From the NCBI GenBank assembly GCA_900618795.1, contig UYJD01000017.1, positions 576,596 through 640,595 on the forward strand: DNA of 64,000 nt, given 5' to 3'. The position numbers and the translations under genes are program-made. The DNA is from Cyanodermella asteris (lineage: Eukaryota > Ascomycota > Lecanoromycetes > Ostropales > Stictidaceae). The notes below the pieces were generated by a model. That model made no database searches, had not been told where the DNA came from, and worked only from the letters and a program-made list of their open reading frames with translations. Within the stretch, counting starts at the first letter, position 1, and every line of letters begins with the position of its first letter. Positions 21,987 through 32,509 of this stretch are shown in pieces.

Positions 21987-24976
21987 TCACAAATCATGAA
22001 GCAACCTCCTTTGATCTCGTAGCAGCTTCGCAACGACAGGAAATCCCTGGTCATATGCGTGACAATACGCATTCTTAAACTGAAGCTCACCAAATTCTGT
22101 AGCGCCAATGTCTGCCCCTGCACTCAACAACAGCTGAACCATGCCAAGTCGACCATGAAGCGCCGCGGCTTCTAAAGCGGTATTTCCACCCCTCTCAGCC
22201 CGAACAGCGTTGACATCAGCTCCGGCCTGTGTAAGCTCCCACGCGACCGCAAGGTTGCCAGTCCCAGCCGCGAGTTGGATGGCAGTAGATCCATGGTCCG
22301 GGCTCAGAGGCTCATTTGCGCTCATTCCTTGCTCTTTGAGAAGATACCGTATAACATCTAATCGCTCGTGTTTGGCCGCCTCCTGCAAGACTGTGAGGCC
22401 CAGTAGCCCAGTCGCAGGACGATGGACATCGGATCCTCCAGCAATCAATCGCCGAACGATTTCGACGTTGCCCTGTTGAGCTGCGCATGCAAGCACCGTC
22501 TTGCCAGCAATTTCCTCGCCGTGCTCGTCACGGGCAGCGTGCACAATATTCGGGTCTGCGCCTCTTTGGAGAAGATATTTCAACAAAAACAGATCGCCCG
22601 TCTCGACAGCGTGCCAAAGTCCCGTTCTGCGACCTTCGACGTCATACATGTGCTTCGCTTGACCACAGCAGCTGTATTGATTCAAGTGACAATCATCTCG
22701 AACTCTGATGCCCGCTGACGATAAGCTCAGAAACGGAGTTCCTTGAAGGGGCCATATCAGTCTGATGCAGGAGATTTCGAGAAACATAGTCATACAGGGG
22801 GCCTTGAAATCGATTGGACTTTCGCAGATCACACGTATGTAATCCGTCCGCGAAGAGGGCGACAGACGGTATGACCCGAAGAGACCGAATAGCACATCCC
22901 ATGCCAGATCATGACGAATGAATTTACCTTGAATTGACGGATCAGAGCTTTGTGCACAGACCGGTAAAGATTCCATGATTTCCTTAATTCGCGAGATATG
23001 CGCATCGGAGGCTAGCTGTTCGAACAACGCAACGATCGCCCTGTGAGGCAGATCTGGTATCATGTCGACGATCGTCCGGAATGCGGAGAGATCCTTAGCC
23101 GTTGCAATGAGGGCAAGGGCAGTCGCGTCATTCAGTGAAGCACCATGGTCTAGCAGGAGGTCGACGCACTCGGAACACCCAGTCTGCATAGCCGCCGCAA
23201 GAGCAGATGGTTGAGCATCGGGATGATGAAGGTCCACGCCGCAATTGATTAAGGAAACGATTAGCTGGTGGTCACAGATGCCGCTGCGTTGTATGGCTGC
23301 TGTTAAAGGGGTCAGTACTTGGCTTCCCTCCTTGTGGGTAGCATTGACGTCAGCGCCTGCCCGTATAAGGTTCAGAACAAGTTCAATATCCCAAGTATCA
23401 TGGAAAGGTCCTGAGCTCTGAAGATGTTGAGATACCATGTCTGGAGTGAATGATTGTGTGTAGCAAGCATCATTATGGGTCCAGAGCAGGTACCGAGCAC
23501 GAGCCGCCTTTCCCGCATTTAATGCCGACTGGAGGCTAAATGGCGCAGCTGATTCTGTGATGCGCAAAGAGCCGTCAGGGATGGACGGAGCACATGGTCT
23601 ACTATACTCGCGTGAAAGATGTGGACAGAAGATTTCCGAAACCCACCATCCCACGTCGCCATTCGTGAAGGATTCCTGAGCAAGTTGATAGCCAGCCCTC
23701 ACAATATCGGACGGCAGAGAGAACAAGAGTTCGTTCAACAAAAGCTTGTTCCCTTGATCGATTGCGTCGTACAGCCTCAGCTGCAGCTTGATTCGGTTCA
23801 GTGTGATTTGCGGGTCAGGGCAGTGCAAGCTTCGGTTGTGCTGCGAGTCTTCGAAATGAATATCGCCACCCTTTTGGAGGAATATTCGTGTCATTTCTGA
23901 TGAGGTGATTGAATCAGCAAGCTTCCAAGGGTGTCTTTCCTCCAACCGAGGTAGCCTGTGCGTCAAGTTAAGGTAGCGTTGAATGCGTGGAAGGAGTATC
24001 TTGGCAGCTTCAACGTTATCCCAAACCAGAATTTCTCGAACCAGAGCAAGAATGAACAAGTCTGCTGTGTATCCCTGAACTTTTGCAAGTATTCTGAAAA
24101 ATTGAGGGTTTTGCAAGATCGCAAGTCGCTGCAATAGAGCAAACCATCGCCATCACCCCAGCACCGAATCGCCTGCTGAATTATTGGCAGAGCTGAACAA
24201 TGCGGCGAAGATCGACTTTGGGTCCGAACGAGACCTGACTTCCAAACGAGGAGCTTTTTCAAGGGCTTCTAGATTCTCTATGAGACCGGGAACGGATGGG
24301 TGGAATTGCTCAATCTCATAAGCCATTGTAGGCCTGAGGCTTGAGATCTGTTTCTCTTCTGCTGGATCGTCGCTCGAACATGAATGAGAGCACCGCTCGA
24401 CGCGAAGAAAATGGCTGATGAAGTCACGTACAAAGGCCGTGCTGGGTAATTCGTGAAGAACCGCGGCTTCGTCCTCGGCCGACCTTGGTGTACAGATTTC
24501 AATATCCTCGGAGAGCGATGCTCCGCAGCCTAGCCAGTCTGCGCATTAGTGACATCGCAGTCAATAAGTCGCTGCGTCTTACGCTGTAACTGGGCCTGTT
24601 CGTAACTTGTGAGCCAAGGCCGTTTGGATCTCCTTGCTACATTTTGTACGGGCACCTCGTTGATCTTGACCTGGCTGGCTTTGCCTTCAGTCCGCTTGCG
24701 CTTTCTGACTTTCTGCTCGACGAGGTGCCACTCTTCTGGAGTCAGATTTTTCCTCCAGCCCCATCGCTTGAATTGCTCGTTCAGCAGCCTTTTACTGAGA
24801 GGGATCAGCGAGTGACGAGGCGGCAGCGCGAACATCCCTCACCTGGTCCTAAAGCCATACCTGGCCTCGAGCAAAGACTGTATGGCCTGTGTCGACATGT
24901 CTTTCTGTTTCCATAACTCCCGTAGTATGGGCTTGTATCGGGGCCAGTCATGACGAGGTGAGGATGAATCTGTCAT
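21987..24976 (-). CDS. Clr5-domain ankyrin-repeat protein
   Basis: Four exons, 24843-24976, 24583-24794, 24157-24538 and 21987-24093, join in frame to 944 residues. Introns are 48, 44 and 63 bp. The start ATG is at 24976. Residues about 10-66 are a Clr5 domain: DWPRYKPILRELWKQ, then GFRTSKRLLNEQFKRWGWRKN, completed only across the first splice junction. A basic linker (KVRKRKRTEGK) may act in nuclear import. The middle (about 115-600) has divergent helical repeats. The C-terminal third has clear ankyrin repeats (ETGDLFLLKYLLQRGADPN, AAQQGNVEIVRRLIAGGSDV, AALHGRLGMVQLLLSAGADI). Clr5 is a fungal N-terminal domain of unclear function, often joined to ankyrin or TPR repeats; some members are compared with NLR-like proteins. 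Two small peptide genes flank it. The third intron is the least certain; an alternative 36-bp intron also keeps frame. Confidence 0.8.
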
Positions 24977-25749
24977 GACAGGCAATGTGAGCCAATTGAC
25001 ACTATGTGAAGTGGCGGATGTGCTGAAAAGGCTGCGAAGACGGATACTAGACACACAGAACGTCAGCGAAGGCACCTTTACCGCAGCTGTATCTATATGC
25101 TTGCATGAGACTATACCTGCTACCGCTGAGCGTTGCGCCTGATAATTGGCCGGAGCACATTTTGCCATTCCTTGGAGCAGTTCCCAGCACACGATTGGCG
25201 GGCTGCCATTCTCCTATTTGCCTGCATGCAAGACGCTACCAGAGGGGCATAGCGCGAACGCCAGTGGTGGAGAAGCAGGCGTTGATCACCGCCCTTGCGA
25301 GTTGCGCCTTTCAGCACATCCCGAGACTTTCATTGGACAAGTCACATTTTCCCGCCCAGTCAGCCTGATACGGCAAACAAATAGACAACCCATGCTTCGT
25401 CGACGTCTGTGCATTCCGTGTCCAACTTGATTGTCATTTGCGACGTGACATTTTCCCAAAATGCAAGGCCTCATCCTGTACTACATTCAGTCGCCGCGTG
25501 GCAGCAGTCGGGATTGACGTGACTCGGCGAGAAGCAGCTCCCTGTCAACTGATGCTGCCCATAGCGGACACTATTGGTCAAGTCGCATTTTCCCATGGTT
25601 CCAAGAGCATCGCTGCGCCTCTGAAAACGCGTTCACAAATGCGGCTTGACCTGTGGGCTGGCTGAAGTTTCACCCACTATTCAAATCACTTAAAGCTCCT
25701 TCAACACCTAGTCCATGGTCTGGTAAATGGGCCTCATCTATACTCAGAC
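24977..25749. promoter_or_regulatory. Divergent promoter with repeated motif
   Basis: The interval lies between the start codons of the Clr5-ankyrin gene (-) and peptide gene 2 (+). It contains a 22-bp motif at 25332-25353 and 25573-25594 that differs at two positions (ATTGGNCAAGTCRCATTT, then TCCC), and a shorter copy sharing GTGACATTTTCCC at 25445-25457. ATTGG is an inverted CCAAT box. Repetition in a shared promoter suggests a common regulator; this is inference. Confidence 0.5.
25332..25594 (+). repeat. Dispersed promoter motif, 3 copies
   Basis: Copies at 25332-25353, 25445-25457 (short) and 25573-25594, all same orientation. The shared core is GT followed by a variable two to three bases and CATTTTCCC. 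The two long copies are 241 bp apart and 20/22 identical, while the sequence around them is not similar. Confidence 0.7.
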
Positions 25750-26065
25750 ATGGCTTCCAGCCTGGATGTTTCCTCCATAGTGACAATCATCAGCGTTATC
25801 GTCGCTCTGCCATCAATGGCACTTGCCATAGCACACTTACTCAAGCGATACCGGCTCCGGTACATAGCAGACCGAGGTATGCGACTTGGTCACGCAGTAG
25901 TCTGAACTAACATCATTAGATATTGAGAGTGGTCGATATTCTCTGTCGCATACCCGTCATGCAGAATCTTCTTGGCAGTCGGATGGCCTTAGACGTGTCC
26001 GGTCGGCTCCAAGCTTGCGATTGATCCGTGAACCGACGCTGTCCATTAGTGGGGCAGGGTATTGA
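25750..26065 (+). CDS. Small membrane-helix peptide, paralogue 2
   Basis: Two exons, 25750-25876 and 25920-26065, encode 90 residues; the 43-bp intron (GTATGC...CATTAG, with CTAAC branch site) is in phase 1. Residues about 8-30 form a hydrophobic helix (SSIVTIISVIVALPSMALAI, then AHLL) followed by KRYRLRY. The tail has LRRVRSAPSLRLIREP and ends SGAGY. Comparison with the 82-residue product at 21553-21854 shows conserved LDxxSI, SVxVALPxMxLA, HLL, the intron site and RRVRSxPxL, so they descend from one gene. RVRSxP fits the RxxSxP form bound by 14-3-3 proteins once phosphorylated, which is only a suggestion. It is divergent from the Clr5-ankyrin gene and its stop is 23 bp from the end of the convergent 2EXR-like gene. 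Function unknown. Confidence 0.62.
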
Positions 26066-26087
26066 CTGTTTCGTCGACAGTTCATTA

Positions 26088-27200
26088 TTACCTGAGGGCA
26101 TGGTAGCTGCTCGTCATCTTCCGCAGTCTTTCGAATCGTTCCTGGGCGCCTGGCCAAGATATTTTTTGTGCACCGGAAAGTGCCTTCAGCGATCTGTCAA
26201 ATACTTCCGTGTCACCCAATGTTTCCAGTCTCGCGACCATAACTTCCGCTGGCTCACACTCGAAAACCAGATGTCCCTCGTGAATTTCAACCTTCACGGG
26301 GTATGTGGTCTCATACTCCCTCAGCAGGCGCTGGCTCTGCTCGAGGAACGTAGCAGGGTCAGCCTCCACCACCGGTACACCGTCTTGTATTCTCTTGTAG
26401 ATGCCTTGCCAGAGTCGGTCGATCTTCAGGCGCATCTCAGACGCAACGCAATCACCCACAATCTCTTCATATGTCACGGCCGCGAGCTGTTCAAATTTTC
26501 TCAGCCAGTCATGGACATTCCCTGGACATCTCGAACCCCACGAGAACAAGTCCATGCTCTTGCGACCGTCTACAATGACCGGCCCTTGGTGCAGTCGACA
26601 ACGTTGCAGGCAGATCTGATCTTCGCATCGCCCAACGAAGCCAACTTTCACTCGAGAAATCTGGCCACGTATCAAAGGCTCAAAAAGATCGGTGACCCAC
26701 TTCTCTGCATCTTCCAGCTTGTCGGACCGGACAACAATACTGTCGGGTGTGAAGTCAAGAGTCTGAGCCCGAGCGCAGAGCTCTTGACCAACTGAAAATC
26801 CGTATCGAGGGTGATACTGCTGTGCCCAAGCCGTATTCTGACGGGGCTTGGAAAGGGTGAGCTCCTTAATCTGCCGTCGCATGTGTGGTGGCAGGAGGTC
26901 TGAGAGATTGCGCAAGCCATTGAAGGGATCACCCTGCAGAATGATTGGTCGTGTCAGGAGAAGAGCATTGAGGATGTGCAATCGAGCCTCTTGGCATGAA
27001 TGTGAAATCCTGAGGCAGGCTGATAGAGACCTGAGAATGTCCTCACCGACAGCCGGTGCAAAGCTCGGGTGTGGAAAGGTCGTGCTACCACAATATGGCA
27101 GTATCTTCTCGACAGCCGGTACTGAATGATCCCAAATCATCGCCCGTATTTCAAATGGCAGACCACGAAAGGGAAGCGTATAATTAGTAACGAGCGCCAT
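26088..27200 (-). CDS. 2EXR-like domain protein
   Basis: Intronless protein of 370 residues from the ATG at 27200. The N-terminus LPFEIRAMIWDHSVP is the signature of the fungal 2EXR family, a large group of F-box-neighbouring proteins without known biochemical function. A following segment (LRISHSCQEARLHILNALLL) is also typical. The rest is mixed helix and strand with no catalytic motif visible. An in-frame ATG further upstream (about 27399) would add roughly 66 residues, but the 2EXR motif normally sits near the N-terminus, so the shorter start is preferred. No signal peptide or membrane helix was seen. Confidence 0.75.
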   Translation of the reverse strand: MALVTNYTLPFRGLPFEIRAMIWDHSVPAVEKILPYCGSTTFPHPSFAPAVGEDILRSLSACLRISHSCQEARLHILNALLLTRPIILQGDPFNGLRNLSDLLPPHMRRQIKELTLSKPRQNTAWAQQYHPRYGFSVGQELCARAQTLDFTPDSIVVRSDKLEDAEKWVTDLFEPLIRGQISRVKVGFVGRCEDQICLQRCRLHQGPVIVDGRKSMDLFSWGSRCPGNVHDWLRKFEQLAAVTYEEIVGDCVASEMRLKIDRLWQGIYKRIQDGVPVVEADPATFLEQSQRLLREYETTYPVKVEIHEGHLVFECEPAEVMVARLETLGDTEVFDRSLKALSGAQKISWPGAQERFERLRKMTSSYHALR

Positions 27201-27943
27201 ATTTGAGCACCGAGTAAGAGAATCGACGACTTGAAGATCACAGAGGCTTGACGCTTGCACGCAAGTACGAAGTCGACGTATGAAACACAAATCAGATAAA
27301 CCCCGAAGAAATAATAGAGAAGAAGAAAAGTGAATGACGAGGCTCAAACCTCTCGACTCTTCTTCACGCCTTACACGCCGCTGCAGCTGAAGGTGCCCCA
27401 TTCTTTCACGCCGCCAAAAGCTTACCTTCGGCGTCCAGAACACAGGCCATGTCGAGCCCGTGCGAAATCCGGTCCTGGCTCCAGAACCCCTGCCGAACCT
27501 CAGCCCAGTCCAAGCGTGCACTCTCACCGATTGTCAGCCTCGCCAAAGCACCAAACCTCACCTGAGGCCTGTCACGGCCTATCAAGCCGGGCTTACAGTC
27601 TCACCGTCGCTGAGACGCTGACGGCGGTGGACATGAAAAACACGCGTCGAGGTAACGCTTTGTGCGGTCGGGGAAAGCTTCCGCGCGAGGTAAGCTGTAA
27701 GCTGCAGGCTCGAAACACGCGCCTCACACCACGCTGACATGCTTTCGGTGACACTGGAAAAGGATCGGCTTTATTGGATCCAAGGAGGATTGGGCGGTTG
27801 GGTGAAGAGAAGGGTAGAAAGAGGTGGGTGGAAAGGTTTTTCTGGAGGCACGCTCGCGGGCGCCAAAAGTGGCCTCGACACGACCCTTGCAGCGGCTTGC
27901 AGCCAAGGCGGTAGGGAAGAAGTCGCTGTCCGCGGCTGTCTTC
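27201..27943. other. Intergenic, promoter of 2EXR gene
   Basis: No gene recognised. The frame open on the plus strand at 27330-27737 lies opposite the 2EXR leader and has no domain. Confidence 0.4.
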
Positions 27944-28175
27944 GTAGCTAGAGACCCAGCTGAGTACCCTACTAAGCAGCTAATTAAGCACCCATTTATC
28001 TACTTGAATAAGCCCTGGAGTATATACTAAGCTAAATACCTAGCTCGGTACTCGACTGAGATATTAACTAGAAACCCAGCAAAGTAGTCAACTGAGTACC
28101 TAACTGAGTGTCTGGCTAAGCATATTGCGTAAGTACCCTACGAGCTACCGAGGTGAGTAAATAGATTGATATCGA
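27944..28175 (+). repeat. Degenerate ~12-bp minisatellite
   Basis: An AT-rich block made of many diverged copies of a unit close to ACTAAGTACCTA (for example CTGAGTACCC, CTAAGCAGCTAA, CTGAGTACCTAACTGAGT). Spacing is about 11-13 bp over 15 or more copies. Few CpG are present compared with the flanks. It ends abruptly near 28175. Confidence 0.65.
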
Positions 28176-28520
28176 CATTTTCACAAGTAGGAAAGCAGAT
28201 GGCCACGGGCTAGGCGGGCAGAAACCTCTGTCTAACCGCCTTGCAGCGTACTATGAGCTTGTAGAGGCTGACCGATTGTGCGACCTTTCACGTGCGCGGA
28301 GACACACCTCCCTTTGAGCTCAAACTTACCATGGTCGGAACACAAGATGCTTACAGTCTCTCTAGCGTCCAATCCTCACTCGATCTTCGTTGTGGAATTG
28401 TGTCAGTGAAGTGTCATAAACGAGGCCACACCTCCAAACGGGCTACAACAGTGAACGTCGAGAATAGTCTTTGTAAATCGATCGTAAATCTTCGCATATC
28501 TCACGTAAATCTTGTACGTT
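28176..28520. other. Intergenic
   Basis: Space between the minisatellite and the 3' end of the MFS gene. Nothing recognised. Confidence 0.4.
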
Positions 28521-30124
28521 TTACAGAGTGTATCTGAAATCCGGTCTCAGATCGCCCAGCTCCTCAATCTCGGTCGCCGTCTTCCCTGCAATCAAATGGT
28601 CCCTCGCTCCCTGGTCTCGCTTCTTGTTCTCGGCCGCCAACAGCGTGCGCATGACTCCGCTGCCGACCGTGACGCAGCAGAACAGGAAAGCGAGGACGGT
28701 GGCGTGGCCAGGAATATACCTAGGCGCATCCTTCTGCATGAAGATGTTGGAGGAAATGACACCTAGAGTCACCGTCAGTCTCCAAATTTCCGGATTCGAT
28801 AACGCAATTTGCACTCACCAGTCAAGTTGCCCCATCCGATCATGGTCCCCAAAACGACACCTCGCTTGTATACACCCTCGGTGTTGTTGCTGCACCACGA
28901 GATACTATTCGCGATGCAAGGGTAGATACCCAGCGCACCGAGAAACGTTCCGGCGTATGAGACGGCAGCACTTCTTCCACTAAGCAGCATCGCAAAGCCC
29001 ACAACGCCAAGCATCGAAACGCAAACGTTGCACAAGGCACGCTGCCTCGTCCTATCCGCAAGATACCCAATGCACACCGTCAGGATCGCCGCGGCCGCAT
29101 ACGGCGGGACACTGAGCAGTTGAGCCGTGATGCTCTTGTATCCCAACTGACTGATGATCGACGGCAGAAACAAGCTGAAAGCATACAACGGCATGTCCGC
29201 ACCCATGTAGATGAAAGCCCACAGGTACGTTTTCCAGTCTGTGTACGCCGATTTGATAGCCTTGCCCTTGAGATCCTCATGCTTCGCACTGGCCTGCTTG
29301 TCCTCCGCCAATCTGTACAGCACACGCGCCTTCTCATCGGCAGTCAAGAACTTGGCCTCGTCGGGGAAGTCATGCACCATCCAGAAGCTGAGGACGGCGA
29401 TGATGATCGTGGCCAGACCTTCGAGGATGAAGATCCAGGCCCAGCCGCCTTTGCCGCCGATGCCGTCCATCTTGCTGATGGCTGCTGCTAGGAGACCACC
29501 GAAGGAACCTGCCAGGGCGGCGGCGGAGAAGAAAATTGCGGCGCGAACACCAAACTCTTCGCGCTTGTACCAGCAGGACAGATAGTAGTTGATGCCCGGG
29601 AACAGACCGGCTTCGGCGAGGCCCAGGAAGAAACGGCACGCCATCAGGCCACCAAAGTTGTGTACCAGACCCATCACTGTCATGACAATGCCCCAGAAGA
29701 CCATTGTTGCGGGCAGGAAGATCGAAGGGCGGAAACGCTTGAGCAGGATGTTGGTGATCGGCTCGGCGAGCGAGTACGACACGAAGAAGATGGAGAGCGC
29801 AGCATTGTATTGTCCGCCGAGGTCGATGACTGTGTTGAGGCCGTCAAGCTTTGCGTTTCCGATGTTCGTGCGATCGAGGAAGGACATGAGGTAGAGGAGG
29901 CAGAGCCAGGGAATCAGTCGAAGATCGAGCTTTCGGAGCAGCTTGCGCTCCAACTTCTTGCGCTCCTCGGCGGAGAGTCCCGCATCAGGATCGTAGGGCA
30001 TCTGACCGGCAGTCTCATCGTAGCGATTGTCGAGGTTCTCGATGGAGGCATCATTGAATGTCTCCTTGTACTGCGACGATGCCGGTGAAGGCTCCTGTTT
30101 GACAGGAGGGACGTGCTGGGCCAT
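28521..30124 (-). CDS. MFS transporter, anion:cation symporter (Dal5-like)
   Basis: Two exons, 28819-30124 and 28521-28762, encode 515 residues; the 56-bp intron (GTGAGT...CTCTAG) is in phase 1 near the 11th helix. Twelve membrane helices fit the major facilitator fold. The N-terminal tail is polar, followed by RKLDLRLIPWLCLLYLMSFL and DRTNIGNAKLDGL, which mark the allantoate permease/ACS family. The loop 2-3 region and GYLADRTRQRALCN (motif A-like) are also present, as is EAGLFPGINYYLSCWYKREE. Family substrates include nicotinate, allantoate, biotin and other organic anions; the sequence does not fix the substrate. The start at 30124 is the first ATG before the conserved region. Confidence 0.92.
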
Positions 30125-31645
30125 GACGTCGTTGAGCGGAGGGACGACGGTAAGCGCACAGCCGGGGTAGGGATACTCGGGGAGGAGGAGAAGCACAAAA
30201 GAGGAGGAAGAAAGGGAAAAAAACTCTGTAGACGATGCAGAAGAACGGCTCGTATATGAGCTTACGGGTGATGCGAAATCCACAGCGGGACGCGGCTCTG
30301 GGGCATGGCGATTTGGTGGTAGAACGCGTCGGGGCACGTTGCCCTCATTGGAACAACTTGGATCCAAGCAGCGATAGACAGGTGGGATTTAGCAATGGAC
30401 CGATTCAAACCTTCTTTGGCCACGCGATCCACCCGCCTGTGCCTCGAGCCCGTTGCAGTCTCGTCATTGGCAAAATCCGGAAAACAGAGCGTCTTGCCGC
30501 TTGAGGAGGCTCGCTAACAAAGCCGGAAAATAATGTAAGCAGGTTGAGCAAAGTGGTCCTGTATCTCCAAGCGCATGGCATCTTGGCTTTCCGTGCGAGC
30601 GGGCATTTTTCGCGCAGAGTGCACGATAATCTGGGGAAAAGAGGGCAAGTCTGGAGAAATTGGAGAAGAATCCTTCGAGATCCTGTGCGGCGTGGTTCTT
30701 GGTCCTGCATGACCGGGGCACGAAGGCTCCGCTTTGCTAACAAGGTGACGATGTTAGCCCAGATAACGCCCGTGTCTACTCGCCGTAGCCAGTTAGACGG
30801 GGCCAGTCTCCCCATGGCCTGGCACATCCTGGAGCAGCTACTGCAGATGGAACGTGGTTCACACTCGCATAACTCTAAACAAGCTGGCCAAGGCGCTCCG
30901 GTTCTCGGTGTGGAAACATGAATGGAGCTTCCATTTGATCGAATGCCATCTCAAGACGTTAACATTGCAGTCGCAGTGTAGCAGTGGTGGCTGCGTCTAG
31001 GTTGGCAATAATTCCTGTCGTCCGAGACTTGTGGTCTCTGCTTGGCCAGACCAGATCGAAGCAAGGGGCCACTTGGAGATCGCGCCCAATGCCGGCAATG
31101 GAATTTATAATAGACGGGAAATTCGGATCGACCTCGACAATTCAGCGCCTCAAATGCAACAGAGATTTTTCAACGGCTTGATTGTGTGCCACCGATTCCA
31201 TTATCGGCGATACTTGCAGTGGCGATTTCACAACAGCTTTACACCTCGGAGTGCTCGGGGTCGCAGATAAAGCGCTTTTTCTATAGATTCCGTGCAAGAG
31301 GGCAGCTAAACTCAAGCAAGAAAAGAGCAAGGTGTGAATTGAAGTGGTTCGCTGCGATCCTGTAATTGTGAAAATGGGACTGTCATCTGTCGACGAGCCA
31401 TGTGAAGCGTGCCAAAAGCCTTGCAAACTGCCTAACATATATACATATATTTCTCTCGCTGTGATGCTGCCATATAGCCCTTCGAAGAGGATGGGGATAG
31501 TACCATAGCTCGTAAAGCGTGCTCGCTGACGCTCGTCTCTCGAATGTCGCTCGGGTCCATCGAATGATGTATCCAGGGTATATCAAAATCATGCGCCAGA
31601 AGTCGTTACAAAAAGGAATGAAAGATGCTGAGCACCTTGGACGAC
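30125..31645. other. Intergenic, nothing recognised
   Basis: Promoter side of the MFS gene and 3' side of the CFEM-like gene. No ORF with a recognisable product, no RNA gene and no transposon were seen. Confidence 0.4.
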
Positions 31646-32509
31646 TCAACGTCCCACTAGCTTGCGTGTGAGCGTTCTTGTCTTTCGGGGACCCGTCCTC
31701 TTCTCGTCTTGTGGAGGTGGAGCCGCGGCAAGTGCCTGGCGGCCCTGGGCGTCAAAGTCATGGGCGCTGTTATTTGGACCCCATGAGCCTGTCGGTCCGC
31801 TCGTGCCAGTGGTGTTCAAGCGACGTTGGCGGCGACGGTACAGAATGCTGCCAACAACTCCGAGTACGGTGAAAACAACGAGAAGGACGATTAGCATGAC
31901 AATCCAGCGCCAATGACCTTCCCACCTGCATTGCACATTAGCACTGTAACTCAAACCGCAGTCATGACACATCATCTTGTGTTGCGAAGACTATCAGACT
32001 CACCATTCTTGCCCGTTCTTGTAGTCGGCCGGATTGTCCTGCGCCTGAGTGTTGCTGTTGCTTGTAACTCCGGTGGCGGCAGAGTTTGCGTACGTTCCTG
32101 TAGCACTGGGTTCCTCTGTTGCAGCAGGGCCACCAGTGCCCTGTGGCAGACCAGTTAACGAGGCGGGAGCTGCACCTGCAGTCGTTGTGACAACTGTCCC
32201 CATGGTCGTCGACGATGCTCCTGTCCCGCCATTTGCGCACTTGCCGTTATACCAGCTCACGATTGATTGCCAGTCGCCTTGACTGCATGTCGGGCATTGG
32301 TTCGTGTTTGGATCCTGACGAACTTGCGCCAAAAGACCTGATTGACAGAAACACGAGTCTTCTACGGCAGGATTGCTAGCACAAGATCCCTGAGCCTGAA
32401 GAAAAGGTGTGCATTGCTGTACGCAGGCCGGAAGACCGCTGCTTGGGATGATTTGTGCAGAGACGCTGGCAGCAAAGAGCGCCGACGCGAGGACCGATAT
32501 CAGCACCAT
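31646..32509 (-). CDS. CFEM-like single-pass membrane protein
   Basis: Two exons, 32004-32509 and 31646-31925, encode 261 residues; the 78-bp intron splits a Trp codon in phase 2. A signal peptide is clear (MVLISVLASALFAASVSA). A cysteine-rich domain follows at about 25-95 with eight cysteines, in the order PACVQQC, GSC, DSCFC, QCPTC and GKC, close to the CFEM pattern. A Ser/Thr/Gly-rich stalk spans about 95-165. One membrane helix (WRWIVMLIVLLVVFTVLGVV) is followed by RRRQRR and a basic cytosolic tail, so the protein is type I. CFEM proteins bind haem or act as cell-surface receptors; the single-pass tail suits a sensor or wall protein. Ligand unknown. Confidence 0.82.

Noticed and set aside
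27330-27737. 135-residue plus-strand frame
   Set aside because: Pro/Arg-rich text without domain, opposite the 2EXR-like gene's leader; probably noncoding.
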